Shown: piece after piece, positions 1 through 8,806 of the stretch
How positions within the stretch are numbered: the first letter of the stretch is position 1
Layout: the number at the start of each line of letters is the position of its first letter
NCBI RefSeq assembly: GCF_003061515.1
Contig: NZ_CP028924.1
Span: 124,001-188,000, forward strand
DNA length: 64,000 nt
Direction of reading: 5' to 3'
Source: Colwellia sp. Arc7-D
GTDB taxonomy: Bacteria; Pseudomonadota; Gammaproteobacteria; Enterobacterales; Alteromonadaceae
Made by a program: the position numbers and the translations under genes
Notes under the pieces: generated by a model
Told to the model about the DNA's origin: nothing
Database searches by the model: none
Seen by the model: only the letters and a program-made list of their open reading frames with translations

Positions 1-458
1 GCGTTTAAATCTGCTTTTGCTTATATTTGGTCATACATTATCCCACTTACTTTTTTAAACTGAGTTATTGTGCTATTCGCTCGTAAAATCGGCTTTATGC
101 AGGTTTTTTATACAGCGCATTGTGTGGCTGATTATTTATTATTCAGTACAAAAAAACATCTCAGAACAAAAAACAAACATTCTACATACCCTTTTAAAAA
201 TGGACGCTTCGCTTAGTTTAGGGTTAATACTCTATTGTATTTATTGGTTTTTATTTTTCATGCTTTTGAAATTTTAATTTGACCCCGATCAAGTTTTAAG
301 TAATTCTAGTCTAGAAAACGTACAAACATAACAATAGGGCGTAATTGACGGTTGTCTGTTAATGCGTCACTTAAATAATAATAAATGTATGCGCAAAACA
401 GTCAGCTTTCATGATGAATCTGTGTTGTTTTGCCTCAAAAGGGTGAAGGAGATGTCGA
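1..458. other. Non-coding region upstream of the cox locus
   Basis: I see no convincing gene here. A 69-codon open frame at 68-277 has no ribosome binding site and no recognisable family, so it is not called. The region holds an FNR-like palindrome at 279-292 and leads into the cytochrome oxidase operon. A TTGACG hexamer at 345-350 could be a -35 element, but no well-spaced -10 partner stands out. Confidence 0.5.
279..292. promoter_or_regulatory. FNR/Anr-like binding site upstream of coxB
   Basis: The sequence TTGACCCCGATCAA matches the FNR-family consensus TTGAT-N4-ATCAA at nine of ten defined positions. It lies about 170 bp before the coxB start. FNR-type oxygen sensors commonly control terminal oxidase operons in gammaproteobacteria, so repression or tuning of this aa3 oxidase under low oxygen is plausible. 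The promoter position relative to the site is not known, so the sign of regulation cannot be read from sequence. Confidence 0.5.
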
Positions 459-2021
459 GTGAAGAGACGTAACCTAGGTTTGCTGTTGCTAGGGGGCTTG
501 TTGTCCAGTTCGGTTTGGGCAGATATGCCACTGAATTTGACCAAGGGCGTTACGGATGTCAGTAGAGACGTATATGATTTACATATGCTGGTACTCTATA
601 TCTGTACTGCTATTGGTGTTGTGGTATTTGGTGCCATGTTTTGGTCTATGGTTTTTCACCGTAAATCAAAAGGCTTTAAACCATCAACCTTCCATGAAAG
701 CACAAAAGTTGAAATTCTTTGGACGGCAATTCCTGTCGTTATTCTAATCGCGATGGCTGTTCCTGCCACTATTACGCTCATTGATATGGAAAATAACGAT
801 GATGCGGATTTGACGATTCAAGTTACTGGTTCTCAGTGGAAATGGCATTATAAGTATTTCGATCAAGATCTCGAATTCTATTCAGTACTTTCTACTCCGC
901 GCGAGCAGTATGAAAACCAAGACGGTACTTCAGCAGAGAAAGGTGAAAACTACCTGTTAGAAGTTGATCGTCATTTAGTTATTCCAACCAATAAAAAAGT
1001 ACGGTTTGTTATTACTTCTGATGATGTTATTCACGCTTGGTGGGTACCGGCATTTGCGGTTAAACAAGATGCTAACCCTGGCTTTATTAATGAAGCTTGG
1101 ACGAAAGTAGATGAACCTGGTATTTATCGCGGTCAATGTGCTGAGTTGTGTGGTAAAGATCACGGTTTTATGCCGATTGTGGTTGAAGTTAAATCAGAAG
1201 CTGATTATGCGATTTGGCTTGATGAACAAAAACAATTGAAGGCAAACGCAGCAGCTGCTGAAGCGGCTTCGTTAAATGCTTCTGTTCCTCTAGAAGAGCT
1301 AATGCAACTCGGTGAAACAACTTACACTGCTTATTGTGCTGCTTGTCATCAAGTTAGCGGTCAAGGTTTACCTCCAGCATTTCCTGCCCTTAAAGGCAGT
1401 GCTGTTGCTACAACAGGTCCAGCAAGTGAGCACATAGATATAGTGTTTAACGGTAAAGCTGGTACAGGTATGCAAGGTTACGGCAAGCAATTAAGCTTAA
1501 AAGAAATTGCTGCAGTCGTTACTTACGAGCGTAATGCTTGGGGTAACAATACGGGTGATGCTGTGCAAGCTGCTGACGTAAAAGCAGTGTCGGGCGCCGC
1601 AAGTACCGGTATTTTAGATGTTGTTGAAGATGTAGTAGAAGATGTAACAGAGCAAGTTACTGACGTTATTGACGACATTATGCCTGAAGAAGATTTAGCC
1701 AAGGTTTATAGCAAAGATGAATTAATGACCATGGGTGAAGAAGTTTACATGACCGCATGTGCTGCATGTCATCAAGCGAGTGGAGCTGGTATGGCACCAG
1801 TATTTCCAGCACTTAAAGATAGTGTAATTGCTAAGGGCGACGTAACAGTTCATATCGACATGGTTCTCAATGGTAGCAAGAAAAATCCAGCAATGGCTGC
1901 ATTTTCTGGCCAATTAACTAAAACGCAAATTGCTGCGGTTGTAACTTATGAGCGTAATGCTTGGGGTAACAACACCGGTGATTTAGTCCAGCCAGCAGAT
2001 GTTGCTGCTAGCGCGAAGTAG
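459..2021 (+). CDS. coxB: Cytochrome c oxidase subunit II with two fused cytochrome c domains
   Basis: Subunit II of an aa3-type oxidase, which takes electrons from cytochrome c at the periplasmic face and passes them through CuA to subunit I. A signal peptide (1-21) is followed by two transmembrane helices (about 43-66 and 86-110) and the cupredoxin domain. The CuA ligands are visible as H192, C227, C231, H235 and M238. Two class I cytochrome c domains follow, with CAACH heme motifs at C293-H297 and C434-H438, joined by an acidic Val/Asp/Glu-rich linker near 385-415. The two heme domains share long identical stretches, suggesting internal duplication. The start is GTG at 459, fixed by AAGGAG at 446-451; the ATG at 452 is out of frame and soon stops. 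It is first in the cox operon, 12 nt before ctaD. Confidence 0.97.
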   Translation: MKRRNLGLLLLGGLLSSSVWADMPLNLTKGVTDVSRDVYDLHMLVLYICTAIGVVVFGAMFWSMVFHRKSKGFKPSTFHESTKVEILWTAIPVVILIAMAVPATITLIDMENNDDADLTIQVTGSQWKWHYKYFDQDLEFYSVLSTPREQYENQDGTSAEKGENYLLEVDRHLVIPTNKKVRFVITSDDVIHAWWVPAFAVKQDANPGFINEAWTKVDEPGIYRGQCAELCGKDHGFMPIVVEVKSEADYAIWLDEQKQLKANAAAAEAASLNASVPLEELMQLGETTYTAYCAACHQVSGQGLPPAFPALKGSAVATTGPASEHIDIVFNGKAGTGMQGYGKQLSLKEIAAVVTYERNAWGNNTGDAVQAADVKAVSGAASTGILDVVEDVVEDVTEQVTDVIDDIMPEEDLAKVYSKDELMTMGEEVYMTACAACHQASGAGMAPVFPALKDSVIAKGDVTVHIDMVLNGSKKNPAMAAFSGQLTKTQIAAVVTYERNAWGNNTGDLVQPADVAASAK

Positions 2022-2033
2022 GGAGGCGTTATA

Positions 2034-3638
2034 ATGACTACAGATGTAATTAATGATCAATCCGAACATGATTCACATGACGGTGAGCACCATGATCATA
2101 AAATGACCGGCCTGAAACGCTGGTTATATACCACTAACCATAAAGATATCGGTTCGATGTACTTATGGTTCTCATTTATTATGTTCTTAACTGGCGGTGT
2201 AATGGCGTTGGTTATCCGCGCTGAGCTATTTCAGCCAGGATTACAAATAATTGAGCCTGACTTCTTTAACCAAATGACCACGGTTCACGGTCTTATTATG
2301 GTTTTCGGCGCAATAATGCCAGCCTTTACTGGTTTAGCTAACTGGATGCTACCTATGATGGTTGGCGCGCCAGATATGGCATTGCCACGCTTGAATAACT
2401 GGAGCTTTTGGATACTACCATTTGCTTTCGCTATTTTATTGTCGACTTTCTTTTTAGAAAGTGGCGCGCCTAACTTTGGTTGGACTTTCTACGCACCATT
2501 ATCAACGACATACAGTAACGGTAGTACGGCGCTGTTTGTATTTGCGGTACATATTATGGGGATTTCCTCAATTATGGGCGCGATTAACATCGTTGTTACC
2601 ATTATGAATATGCGTGCGCCAGGTATGACCTACATGAAAATGCCATTATTTGTTTGGACATTTTTCATCACAGCTTACTTGTTAATTGCGGTAATGCCGG
2701 TGCTCGCGGGTACCGTCACTATGGTGTTAACCGATACCTACTTTGGCACCAGCTTCTTTGATGCCGCCGGTGGTGGTGACCCTGTAATGTTCCAGCATAT
2801 ATTCTGGTTCTTTGGTCATCCTGAAGTTTACATCATGATTTTGCCAGCCTTTGGTATTGTATCTACTACCATTCCAGCATTTTCACGTAAAAAACTCTTT
2901 GGTTATAGTTCAATGGTTTACGCGACTGCATCAATTGCATTCTTATCGTTTATCGTTTGGGCGCATCACATGTTTACCACGGGTATGCCGCTATTTGGTG
3001 AATTATTCTTTATGTATTGCACCATGTTAATTGCCGTACCTACGGGTGTTAAGGTCTTTAACTGGGCTGCAACTATGTGGCGCGGTTCAATTAGCTTTGA
3101 AACGCCAATGTTATTCTCTATTGCCTTCGTGATTTTGTTCACTATTGGTGGTTTTTCTGGCTTGATGCTAGCGATGACTCCAGTGGATTTTCAATATCAT
3201 GATACTTACTTTGTTGTTGCTCATTTCCATTATGTATTGGTTACAGGTGCGCTATTCTCTATTTTTGCTGGCGCATACTACTGGTTACCAAAATGGACGG
3301 GTTACATGTACAACGACACCTTAAGTAAATGGCATTTTTGGTGTTCATTGATCTCAGTTAACTTATTGTTCTTCCCAATGCACTTTTTAGGATTAGCGGG
3401 CATGCCTCGTCGTATTCCTGATTACGCTTTGCAGTTTGCAGATTTTAATAAGTGGGTCAGTATTGGTGGTTTTGCTTTTGGTATTTCGCAATTAATTTTC
3501 TTGGTGTTGGTTATCAAGTGTATTAGAGGCGGAGAAAAAGCTCCTGCGAAACCTTGGGATGGCGCAGAAGGATTGGAATGGACAGTGCCTAGCCCTGCGC
3601 CATACCATACTTTTGAAACACCACCAAAAATTGATTAA
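2034..3638 (+). CDS. ctaD: Cytochrome c oxidase subunit I
   Basis: Catalytic subunit of the aa3 oxidase, with heme a, heme a3 and CuB in the inner membrane, reducing oxygen to water and pumping protons. It has 534 residues, the usual length, with about twelve transmembrane helices. Visible ligands are H85 (heme a, in VHGLIM), H262 with Y266 in GHPEVY (CuB and its cross-linked tyrosine), H311-H312 (CuB), and H397/H399 in AHFHY (heme a3 and heme a). E264 lies in the same GHPEVY motif. The N-terminus is His-rich before the first helix. A strong AGGGAGG ribosome site precedes the ATG. It is cotranscribed with coxB upstream and ctaG 11 nt downstream. Confidence 0.98.
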   Translation: MTTDVINDQSEHDSHDGEHHDHKMTGLKRWLYTTNHKDIGSMYLWFSFIMFLTGGVMALVIRAELFQPGLQIIEPDFFNQMTTVHGLIMVFGAIMPAFTGLANWMLPMMVGAPDMALPRLNNWSFWILPFAFAILLSTFFLESGAPNFGWTFYAPLSTTYSNGSTALFVFAVHIMGISSIMGAINIVVTIMNMRAPGMTYMKMPLFVWTFFITAYLLIAVMPVLAGTVTMVLTDTYFGTSFFDAAGGGDPVMFQHIFWFFGHPEVYIMILPAFGIVSTTIPAFSRKKLFGYSSMVYATASIAFLSFIVWAHHMFTTGMPLFGELFFMYCTMLIAVPTGVKVFNWAATMWRGSISFETPMLFSIAFVILFTIGGFSGLMLAMTPVDFQYHDTYFVVAHFHYVLVTGALFSIFAGAYYWLPKWTGYMYNDTLSKWHFWCSLISVNLLFFPMHFLGLAGMPRRIPDYALQFADFNKWVSIGGFAFGISQLIFLVLVIKCIRGGEKAPAKPWDGAEGLEWTVPSPAPYHTFETPPKID

Positions 3639-3649
3639 TTGGAAATAAA

Positions 3650-4234
3650 ATGACTAACGGTGAATCGCAAAACAAGTTGTCAGAACAAGCGCAAGCAAAA
3701 ACGCATGATGCGTCAGTGAAAAAAACAGTAAAAAAGCTGATGTTAATCGTTTTTGGTATGTTTGGTTTTGGTTTTGCGATGGTACCGTTATATGACGTGT
3801 TTTGTGATATCACTGGGTTGAATGGAAAAACCTCTAACGTGGCAGCAAGTTACGATGCTGTATCGATAGATACCGAACGTACGATTACCGTGCAATTTTT
3901 GACTCGAACAGCTAAAGGTATTCCTTGGCGGTTTGAGCCAATGATTAACGAAGTGAAAGTGCACCCAGGTGAGCGTAAAGTCGTTACATTTTACGCAAAA
4001 AATGAGTCTGTAAACGATATTATCGGCCAAGCTGTGCCGTCAGTATCACCAGGGCGGGCTGCGATTTATTTTCAAAAGATAGAGTGCTTTTGTTTTAATA
4101 ATCAGCCGTTAAAAGCCAGTGAAGATGTTGAAATGGGTTTACAATTTTATGTTGATGTAGACTTACCCGATGACGTATCTACTATCACCCTGTCTTACAC
4201 CTTATACGATATTACAAGCTCAGTTGATTCTTAA
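3650..4234 (+). CDS. ctaG: Cytochrome c oxidase assembly protein CtaG/Cox11
   Basis: Membrane-anchored copper chaperone needed to build the CuB centre of subunit I. A single transmembrane helix lies near residues 25-50, followed by a periplasmic immunoglobulin-like domain. The copper-binding motif CFCF is present with cysteines at 146 and 148 (KIECFCFNNQ). At 194 residues it has the normal family length. It lies between ctaD and coxC, as in most alpha- and gammaproteobacterial aa3 operons. Confidence 0.96.
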   Translation: MTNGESQNKLSEQAQAKTHDASVKKTVKKLMLIVFGMFGFGFAMVPLYDVFCDITGLNGKTSNVAASYDAVSIDTERTITVQFLTRTAKGIPWRFEPMINEVKVHPGERKVVTFYAKNESVNDIIGQAVPSVSPGRAAIYFQKIECFCFNNQPLKASEDVEMGLQFYVDVDLPDDVSTITLSYTLYDITSSVDS

Positions 4235-4249
4235 GTGCTTAGCACTTAA
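4231..4249. repeat. Small palindrome between ctaG and coxC
   Basis: TTAAGTGCT and AGCACTTAA are perfect 9-nt inverted arms around a single base, overlapping the ctaG stop codon. It may shape mRNA stability or coupling at the ctaG-coxC junction. No T-tract follows, so it is not called a terminator. Confidence 0.45.
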
Positions 4250-4264
4250 ATGAGGGGAACAACA

Positions 4265-5149
4265 ATGACGACAAAAGAATACGAAAGTTATTACGTACCA
4301 GCGCAAAGCAAATGGCCAATAATTGGGGCTGTAGCGCTGTTTTTGATTGCCGTGGGTGCTGGCAATTATGTCTCAAATTTAAATAATCCTGAAAATGCAG
4401 GCGGTGGCTGGGTTTTACTGGCTGGTGTCGCATTGATTATTTATATGGTTTTTGGCTGGTTCAATAATGTTATTACCGAGTCAATGGCTGGAAAATATAG
4501 TCGTCAAATGGATAATTCATTCCGTCAAGGTATGAGTTGGTTCATCTTTTCAGAAGTCATGTTTTTTGCGGCATTTTTTGGTGCGTTACTTTATGCTCGT
4601 ACTTTCTCTGTGCCTTGGCTTGACGGTGCAGGCAATAATGCTGCAACAGCCGCTATACTATGGCCTGAATTTACCGCAACTTGGCCGTTAATAAAAACAC
4701 CTGATGGCACTGAAACGACCGCTATGGGTTGGTATGGTTTACCATTAATTAACACCATTTTATTGTTAACGTCATCAATTACTGCACATTTTGCACATGT
4801 TTCATTAGAACAAGAAAAACGTGGATTATTAAAGTTTTGGTTAGGTTTAACGGTAGTTTTAGGTATTGTTTTTCTGTTTTGCCAAGGCCTAGAATATGCG
4901 CATGGCTATGCTGATGAAATGAAACTGTATTTAGACAGTGGCATTTACGGTAATACCTTTTACTTGCTAACCGGCTTTCATGGTATGCACGTAACCTTGG
5001 GTACCATCATGTTGTTAGTGATGTTAATTCGAGTATTTAAGGGACATTTTACACCGAAAAACCATTTTGCATTCCAAGCCGCAAGTTGGTATTGGCATTT
5101 TGTTGATGTAGTTTGGGTAATACTGTTTGTTTTTGTTTATATTATCTAA
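4265..5149 (+). CDS. coxC: Cytochrome c oxidase subunit III
   Basis: Third core subunit of the aa3 oxidase, a seven-helix membrane protein that stabilises the catalytic subunit and its proton uptake. Family signatures include FRQGMSWFIFSEVMFF, the LTSSITAHFAH helix, the FLFCQGLEY segment, TGFHGMHV, and the C-terminal SWYWHFVDVVWV. An ATG at 4250 is in frame, but GAGGGGA at 4252-4258 lies inside the extra codons and is well spaced for the ATG at 4265. The protein is therefore taken as 294 residues starting MTTKEYESYY. Confidence 0.96.
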   Translation: MTTKEYESYYVPAQSKWPIIGAVALFLIAVGAGNYVSNLNNPENAGGGWVLLAGVALIIYMVFGWFNNVITESMAGKYSRQMDNSFRQGMSWFIFSEVMFFAAFFGALLYARTFSVPWLDGAGNNAATAAILWPEFTATWPLIKTPDGTETTAMGWYGLPLINTILLLTSSITAHFAHVSLEQEKRGLLKFWLGLTVVLGIVFLFCQGLEYAHGYADEMKLYLDSGIYGNTFYLLTGFHGMHVTLGTIMLLVMLIRVFKGHFTPKNHFAFQAASWYWHFVDVVWVILFVFVYII

Positions 5150-5184
5150 AGTATTTAATAACGACAAAATTGAGTAAGTTATTG

Positions 5185-5213
5185 AAGGTACGATATTATC
5201 AATATCGTACCTT
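5185..5213. terminator. Bidirectional hairpin between coxC and the DUF2909 gene
   Basis: AAGGTACGATATT and AATATCGTACCTT form a perfect 13-bp stem around a 3-nt ATC loop. It sits between convergent genes: coxC ends at 5149 and the minus-strand gene ends at 5221. The T-tract on either side is weak, so termination efficiency is uncertain, but the position fits a shared terminator. Confidence 0.65.
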
Positions 5214-5220
5214 TCATTAT

Positions 5221-5430
5221 TTAAAAGGGGCGTGGATTAGGCGTGATAACCCCAGTAAATATACCGATAACAAGCAATAAAATGATGACGACGGATGTTA
5301 TAACTCTACGGCCGATATATTTAGACATAGGTGGCTTGTCGGAATCATTTTTATTCATGATAAATAATGCTCTAAACAAGTTGTAAATCATAAAGGCTAA
5401 TAAGCCGACAACAATAATTTTAATTAACAC
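5221..5430 (-). CDS. DUF2909 family twin-transmembrane protein
   Basis: A 69-residue protein with two predicted helices (about 2-24 and 45-62) separated by a short charged loop with a KYIGRR motif. It resembles the DUF2909 family, whose members sit beside cox genes in many marine gammaproteobacteria. The function is unknown; the location suggests a role in oxidase assembly or stability. It is encoded convergent to coxC and divergent from surf1. Confidence 0.8.
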   Translation of the reverse strand: MLIKIIVVGLLAFMIYNLFRALFIMNKNDSDKPPMSKYIGRRVITSVVIILLLVIGIFTGVITPNPRPF

Positions 5431-5481
5431 AACATTCTCTCTTTTATAGTCTGTTTTTAGTTAGTGAACATGCGGTAGTCT

Positions 5482-6225
5482 ATGAATCTGGTATTAATTC
5501 AGCACAAGTTAAAACAACTTAATTGGCCGATGGTTATATTTACCATGCTAGTATTTTCGTTATTAATCAAGCTCGGATTTTGGCAAATTGAACGGGCTTT
5601 TGAAAAAGAGCAACGTCAACAACGCATTAAAACGTTAAGCCAACGCAACGCATTATCGTTAGAGCAAATATTAGCGCTTAAAGGCTTGCAAGACGGAATT
5701 AATGATTTACCCATAGAGGTAAGTGGGAATTTTGATGCTGATAAAGTTTTTCTGCTTGATAATCAGCCTGATAAAGGGCGCTTAGGCTATCGGGTATATC
5801 AAATTATTGAAAGTAACGGCGCTGCTATTTTAGTTAACTTAGGTTGGGTGCAAGGCTCGATTGACCGAAGTGTATTACCTGAGATATTACCTGTTAGTGG
5901 TCAACATACCATGACAGGTCATGTTCGAGAAATTGAAGTGGGTATTCAATTACAAGCGCAAAATTTCACTGATTCAAACTGGCCGCTGCGAGTACAACAA
6001 ATAGAAATCGATAAGTTTTCGCAATTAATCAACAAGAAACTATTGCCCTTTGTGGTTTACTTAGATAAAAAAGAGTCTATAGGATATAAAAAAAATTGGC
6101 AGCCGATCGTAATGCCACCTGAAAAACATCGAGGATATGCTTTTCAATGGTTTAGCTTGGCATTAGCTTGGATAAGTTTAATGATTTGGGCCGCTATAAA
6201 AATGAGTAAAAAAGATCCATCATAA
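5482..6225 (+). CDS. surf1: SURF1 family cytochrome oxidase assembly protein
   Basis: SURF1 proteins help insert heme a into subunit I. This 247-residue protein has the family layout: an N-terminal helix (about 17-35) ending in FWQIERAFEK, a periplasmic domain with GRLGYRVYQI and LVNLGWVQG, and a C-terminal helix (about 223-242) after HRGYAFQWFSLA. The ribosome site is weak, so the start rests on family length and the topology of the first helix. It begins a second same-strand run leading to ctaA, ctaB and sco. Confidence 0.93.
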   Translation: MNLVLIQHKLKQLNWPMVIFTMLVFSLLIKLGFWQIERAFEKEQRQQRIKTLSQRNALSLEQILALKGLQDGINDLPIEVSGNFDADKVFLLDNQPDKGRLGYRVYQIIESNGAAILVNLGWVQGSIDRSVLPEILPVSGQHTMTGHVREIEVGIQLQAQNFTDSNWPLRVQQIEIDKFSQLINKKLLPFVVYLDKKESIGYKKNWQPIVMPPEKHRGYAFQWFSLALAWISLMIWAAIKMSKKDPS

Positions 6226-6309
6226 ATGACTAAAATAATCTGAAATAAAAATGAGTAAGTAGAGTAGAAAATACCGAAATCAAATAATAAGAATAAAAGG
6301 CTGAGTTGT

Positions 6310-6870
6310 ATGAGTTCTTCAGAGTTAAATAAATCGCGCCGCAGTATGTTAATTCTCTTAGCGGTATTTATTATCCCGATTGTGCTAGCTAAATTAGCAC
6401 TAAACCAACAATGGTTTAATTATGGTGTCACCAACCAAGGGCAGTTAATTGATAATGAACTGACTTTGGCAAAACTTGGGCTAAATGTAGACGATTTTGA
6501 TCACCAATGGTTGATGTTATACACCTTACCAGCAACATGTGATGAACAATGTGAAAAAGTTTTAGTCAGCGTTAACAATACCTATATAGCACTTGGTAAA
6601 GAAATGCCGCGTGTTAAACCTATCGCTTTAACTCAACAAGATTTAAGTCCAGCACAAGCTGAAAAAATTAATATTAAGAAATGGCACATTCAAGCTATGC
6701 CTGCATTAGCTAAAGTTGAGATTACCCAGTCACAAGTGCTTATTGTTGATCCACTAGGCAATGTCATTTTAAGCCATATACCGCCAAAAAGTCATGAGCA
6801 ATTGCCGCACTTTGGTAAGTCAATATTAGCCGACTTTAAGAAGTTGTTAAAATATTCAAGGATTGGCTAA
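6310..6870 (+). CDS. Membrane-anchored SCO-like protein of the cox locus
   Basis: A 186-residue protein with one N-terminal helix (about 12-30) and a periplasmic domain. Residues 77 and 81 form a CxxxC pair (ATCDEQCEKV), placed as in SCO copper chaperones, within a thioredoxin-like fold pattern. It lacks an obvious SCO copper-binding His. Similar proteins occur between surf1 and ctaA in related genomes. A role in redox or copper handling during CuA assembly is inferred from the CxxxC pair and neighbours. Confidence 0.8.
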   Translation: MSSSELNKSRRSMLILLAVFIIPIVLAKLALNQQWFNYGVTNQGQLIDNELTLAKLGLNVDDFDHQWLMLYTLPATCDEQCEKVLVSVNNTYIALGKEMPRVKPIALTQQDLSPAQAEKINIKKWHIQAMPALAKVEITQSQVLIVDPLGNVILSHIPPKSHEQLPHFGKSILADFKKLLKYSRIG

Positions 6871-6871
6871 T

Positions 6872-7879
6872 ATGAGAACACAAAGCTCATCGGATATTAA
6901 AAAACTCGTTTTTGTTAGCATTTTATTAGCCATAGTTGTGGTCAGTTTAGGTGCTTATACTCGATTAACTCACGCCGGACTTGGTTGCCCTGATTGGCCA
7001 GGCTGTTACGGTTTTATTGACGTGCCAAAAACAAGTGAACAAATTTTGGCTGCTGAAAAAGCATTCCCTGATCGCCCAGTAGAGCATCACAAAGCTTGGA
7101 ACGAAATGATTCATCGTTACTTTGCTGGCGCCTTAGGTTTTTTAATTCTAATTATTGCCTTTTTGTCGATTAAACGTCGAGCGCATGGTGGCCCCGTGGG
7201 TTTGCCTATTTTAATTTTGTTAGTGGTGATATTTCAAGCCGCACTTGGCATGTGGACCGTCACCATGATGTTAATGCCTGTGGTTGTCATGGGGCATCTG
7301 CTCGGGGGCTTTACCACTTTATGCTTATTGTTTTTACTGTATTTGCGTTTGGGAGATTATCGAGTACCCGGCGGTGATGTTGCTTTAAAAAAATATGCTA
7401 AGTTTGGTGTGTTAGGTATTATTATTTTAGTTGGGCAAATTAGTTTAGGTGGTTGGACATCGTCAAATTACGCCGCGCTAACCTGTACTGAGCTACCTAT
7501 TTGTCAAGCTGGTTGGATGGATCAGCTAAATTTTGAACATGCGTTAGATCTAATACCGCCAGAGAAAGATAGTTACGAATTTGGTCATTTAGATCATGCG
7601 TCGCGTTTAACCATTCATGTGATGCATCGCATTGGTGCTATAGTAACAACGCTTTATTTATTATGGTTTGCTATCAGTATATACCGTAAAGCTCAGTCAC
7701 CATTTTTTAGAAATGCTTCATTGAGTTTAGGTTTTATTCTTAGCGTACAAGTTGGCTTAGGGATAAGTAATGTTTGGTTTTCATTACCGTTAAGTGTAGC
7801 GGTAAGTCACAACGTGGTTGCTGCCATGTTAATGATGTCATTAATTACTATGACATACAGTTTAAAACGGAAAATTTAG
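6872..7879 (+). CDS. ctaA: Heme A synthase (COX15/CtaA family)
   Basis: Oxidises the C8 methyl of heme O to a formyl group, giving heme A for the oxidase. It has about eight transmembrane helices in two four-helix halves. Conserved family segments include GAYTRLTHAGLGCPDWPGC, the EMIHRYFAG histidine helix, GGWTSSNYAALTC and HVMHRIGAI. The longest frame begins at TTG 6863, but AAGGA at 6858-6862 is spaced for the ATG at 6872, giving 335 residues. The start follows the previous stop almost directly. Confidence 0.95.
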   Translation: MRTQSSSDIKKLVFVSILLAIVVVSLGAYTRLTHAGLGCPDWPGCYGFIDVPKTSEQILAAEKAFPDRPVEHHKAWNEMIHRYFAGALGFLILIIAFLSIKRRAHGGPVGLPILILLVVIFQAALGMWTVTMMLMPVVVMGHLLGGFTTLCLLFLLYLRLGDYRVPGGDVALKKYAKFGVLGIIILVGQISLGGWTSSNYAALTCTELPICQAGWMDQLNFEHALDLIPPEKDSYEFGHLDHASRLTIHVMHRIGAIVTTLYLLWFAISIYRKAQSPFFRNASLSLGFILSVQVGLGISNVWFSLPLSVAVSHNVVAAMLMMSLITMTYSLKRKI

Positions 7880-7888
7880 GGGCATAAT

Positions 7889-8806
7889 ATGAGTCAAAGC
7901 AACACGGTAGAAGCGAGTCATAGCGCACCTAGTACGCCCATTTGGCGTGATTATTATGAAATAACAAAACCACGCGTAGTGGCATTGTTAGTGTTAACGG
8001 CTTTAGTGGGCATGTGTTTATCTGTGCCTGGCGTTATTCCTTGGCAGGTTTTAGTGCCATCCATGATAGGCATTGGCTTTTTGTCTTCAGCCGCCGCTGC
8101 CATTAACCACATTGTAGATGAACGTATAGATAAAGTGATGGGGCGAACTTATAATCGACCATTACCAAACGGCAGGCTTACTGCACGCAGCGCCACCATC
8201 TTCGCGATCAGTTTAGCCGTGGTAGGCTTTATCGTTTTATATGCGTTAGTCAACCCGCTCACTGCTTGGTTAACCTTCTCAGGTCTTGTAGGTTATAGCT
8301 TTATTTATACTATGTATTTAAAGCGCGCTACCCCTCAAAATATAACCATTGGCGGTTTAGCTGGAGCGATTCCCCCTTTATTGGGTTGGACAGCAATGAC
8401 CAATGAAGTACACCCCAATGCGCTATTATTAGTACTTTTGATATTCACTTGGACACCACCTCATTTTTGGGCGTTAGCTATTCATCGAAAAGACGAATAT
8501 GCCAAAGTTAACATTCCTATGCTGCCGGTTACTCACGGAGTAAACTTCACTAAAACTCAAATTTTACTGTATACGGTATTGCTGTTTGTTGTGGGTTTAT
8601 TACCGTATTTAGTCGGTATGAGTAATTGGTTATATTTAATTGGTGCAGTGGTTTTAAACTTGGTGTTTTTTGCTTATGCTTGGAAATTAAAATTTCATGC
8701 TGATGAAGAAACTGCCATGGATACTTTTAAGTTTTCTATTGTGCATTTAATGGCATTATTTATTATTCTCTTACTCGATCACTACTTATTACCGGTTACC
8801 GGCTAA
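7889..8806 (+). CDS. ctaB: Protoheme IX farnesyltransferase (heme O synthase)
   Basis: Transfers a farnesyl group to heme B to make heme O, the substrate of CtaA. It has 305 residues and eight to nine transmembrane helices. The UbiA-superfamily Asp-rich motif is present as [20 protein letters not shown], followed by [12 protein letters not shown] and the second motif [13 protein letters not shown]. It overlaps the next gene by one base (TAATG), indicating translational coupling to sco. Confidence 0.97.
   Translation: MSQSNTVEASHSAPSTPIWRDYYEITKPRVVALLVLTALVGMCLSVPGVIPWQVLVPSMIGIGFLSSAAAAINHIVDERIDKVMGRTYNRPLPNGRLTARSATIFAISLAVVGFIVLYALVNPLTAWLTFSGLVGYSFIYTMYLKRATPQNITIGGLAGAIPPLLGWTAMTNEVHPNALLLVLLIFTWTPPHFWALAIHRKDEYAKVNIPMLPVTHGVNFTKTQILLYTVLLFVVGLLPYLVGMSNWLYLIGAVVLNLVFFAYAWKLKFHADEETAMDTFKFSIVHLMALFIILLLDHYLLPVTG

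Noticed and set aside
68..277. Small ORF upstream of coxB
   Set aside because: It has no ribosome site and no family resemblance, and lies beside a regulatory palindrome.
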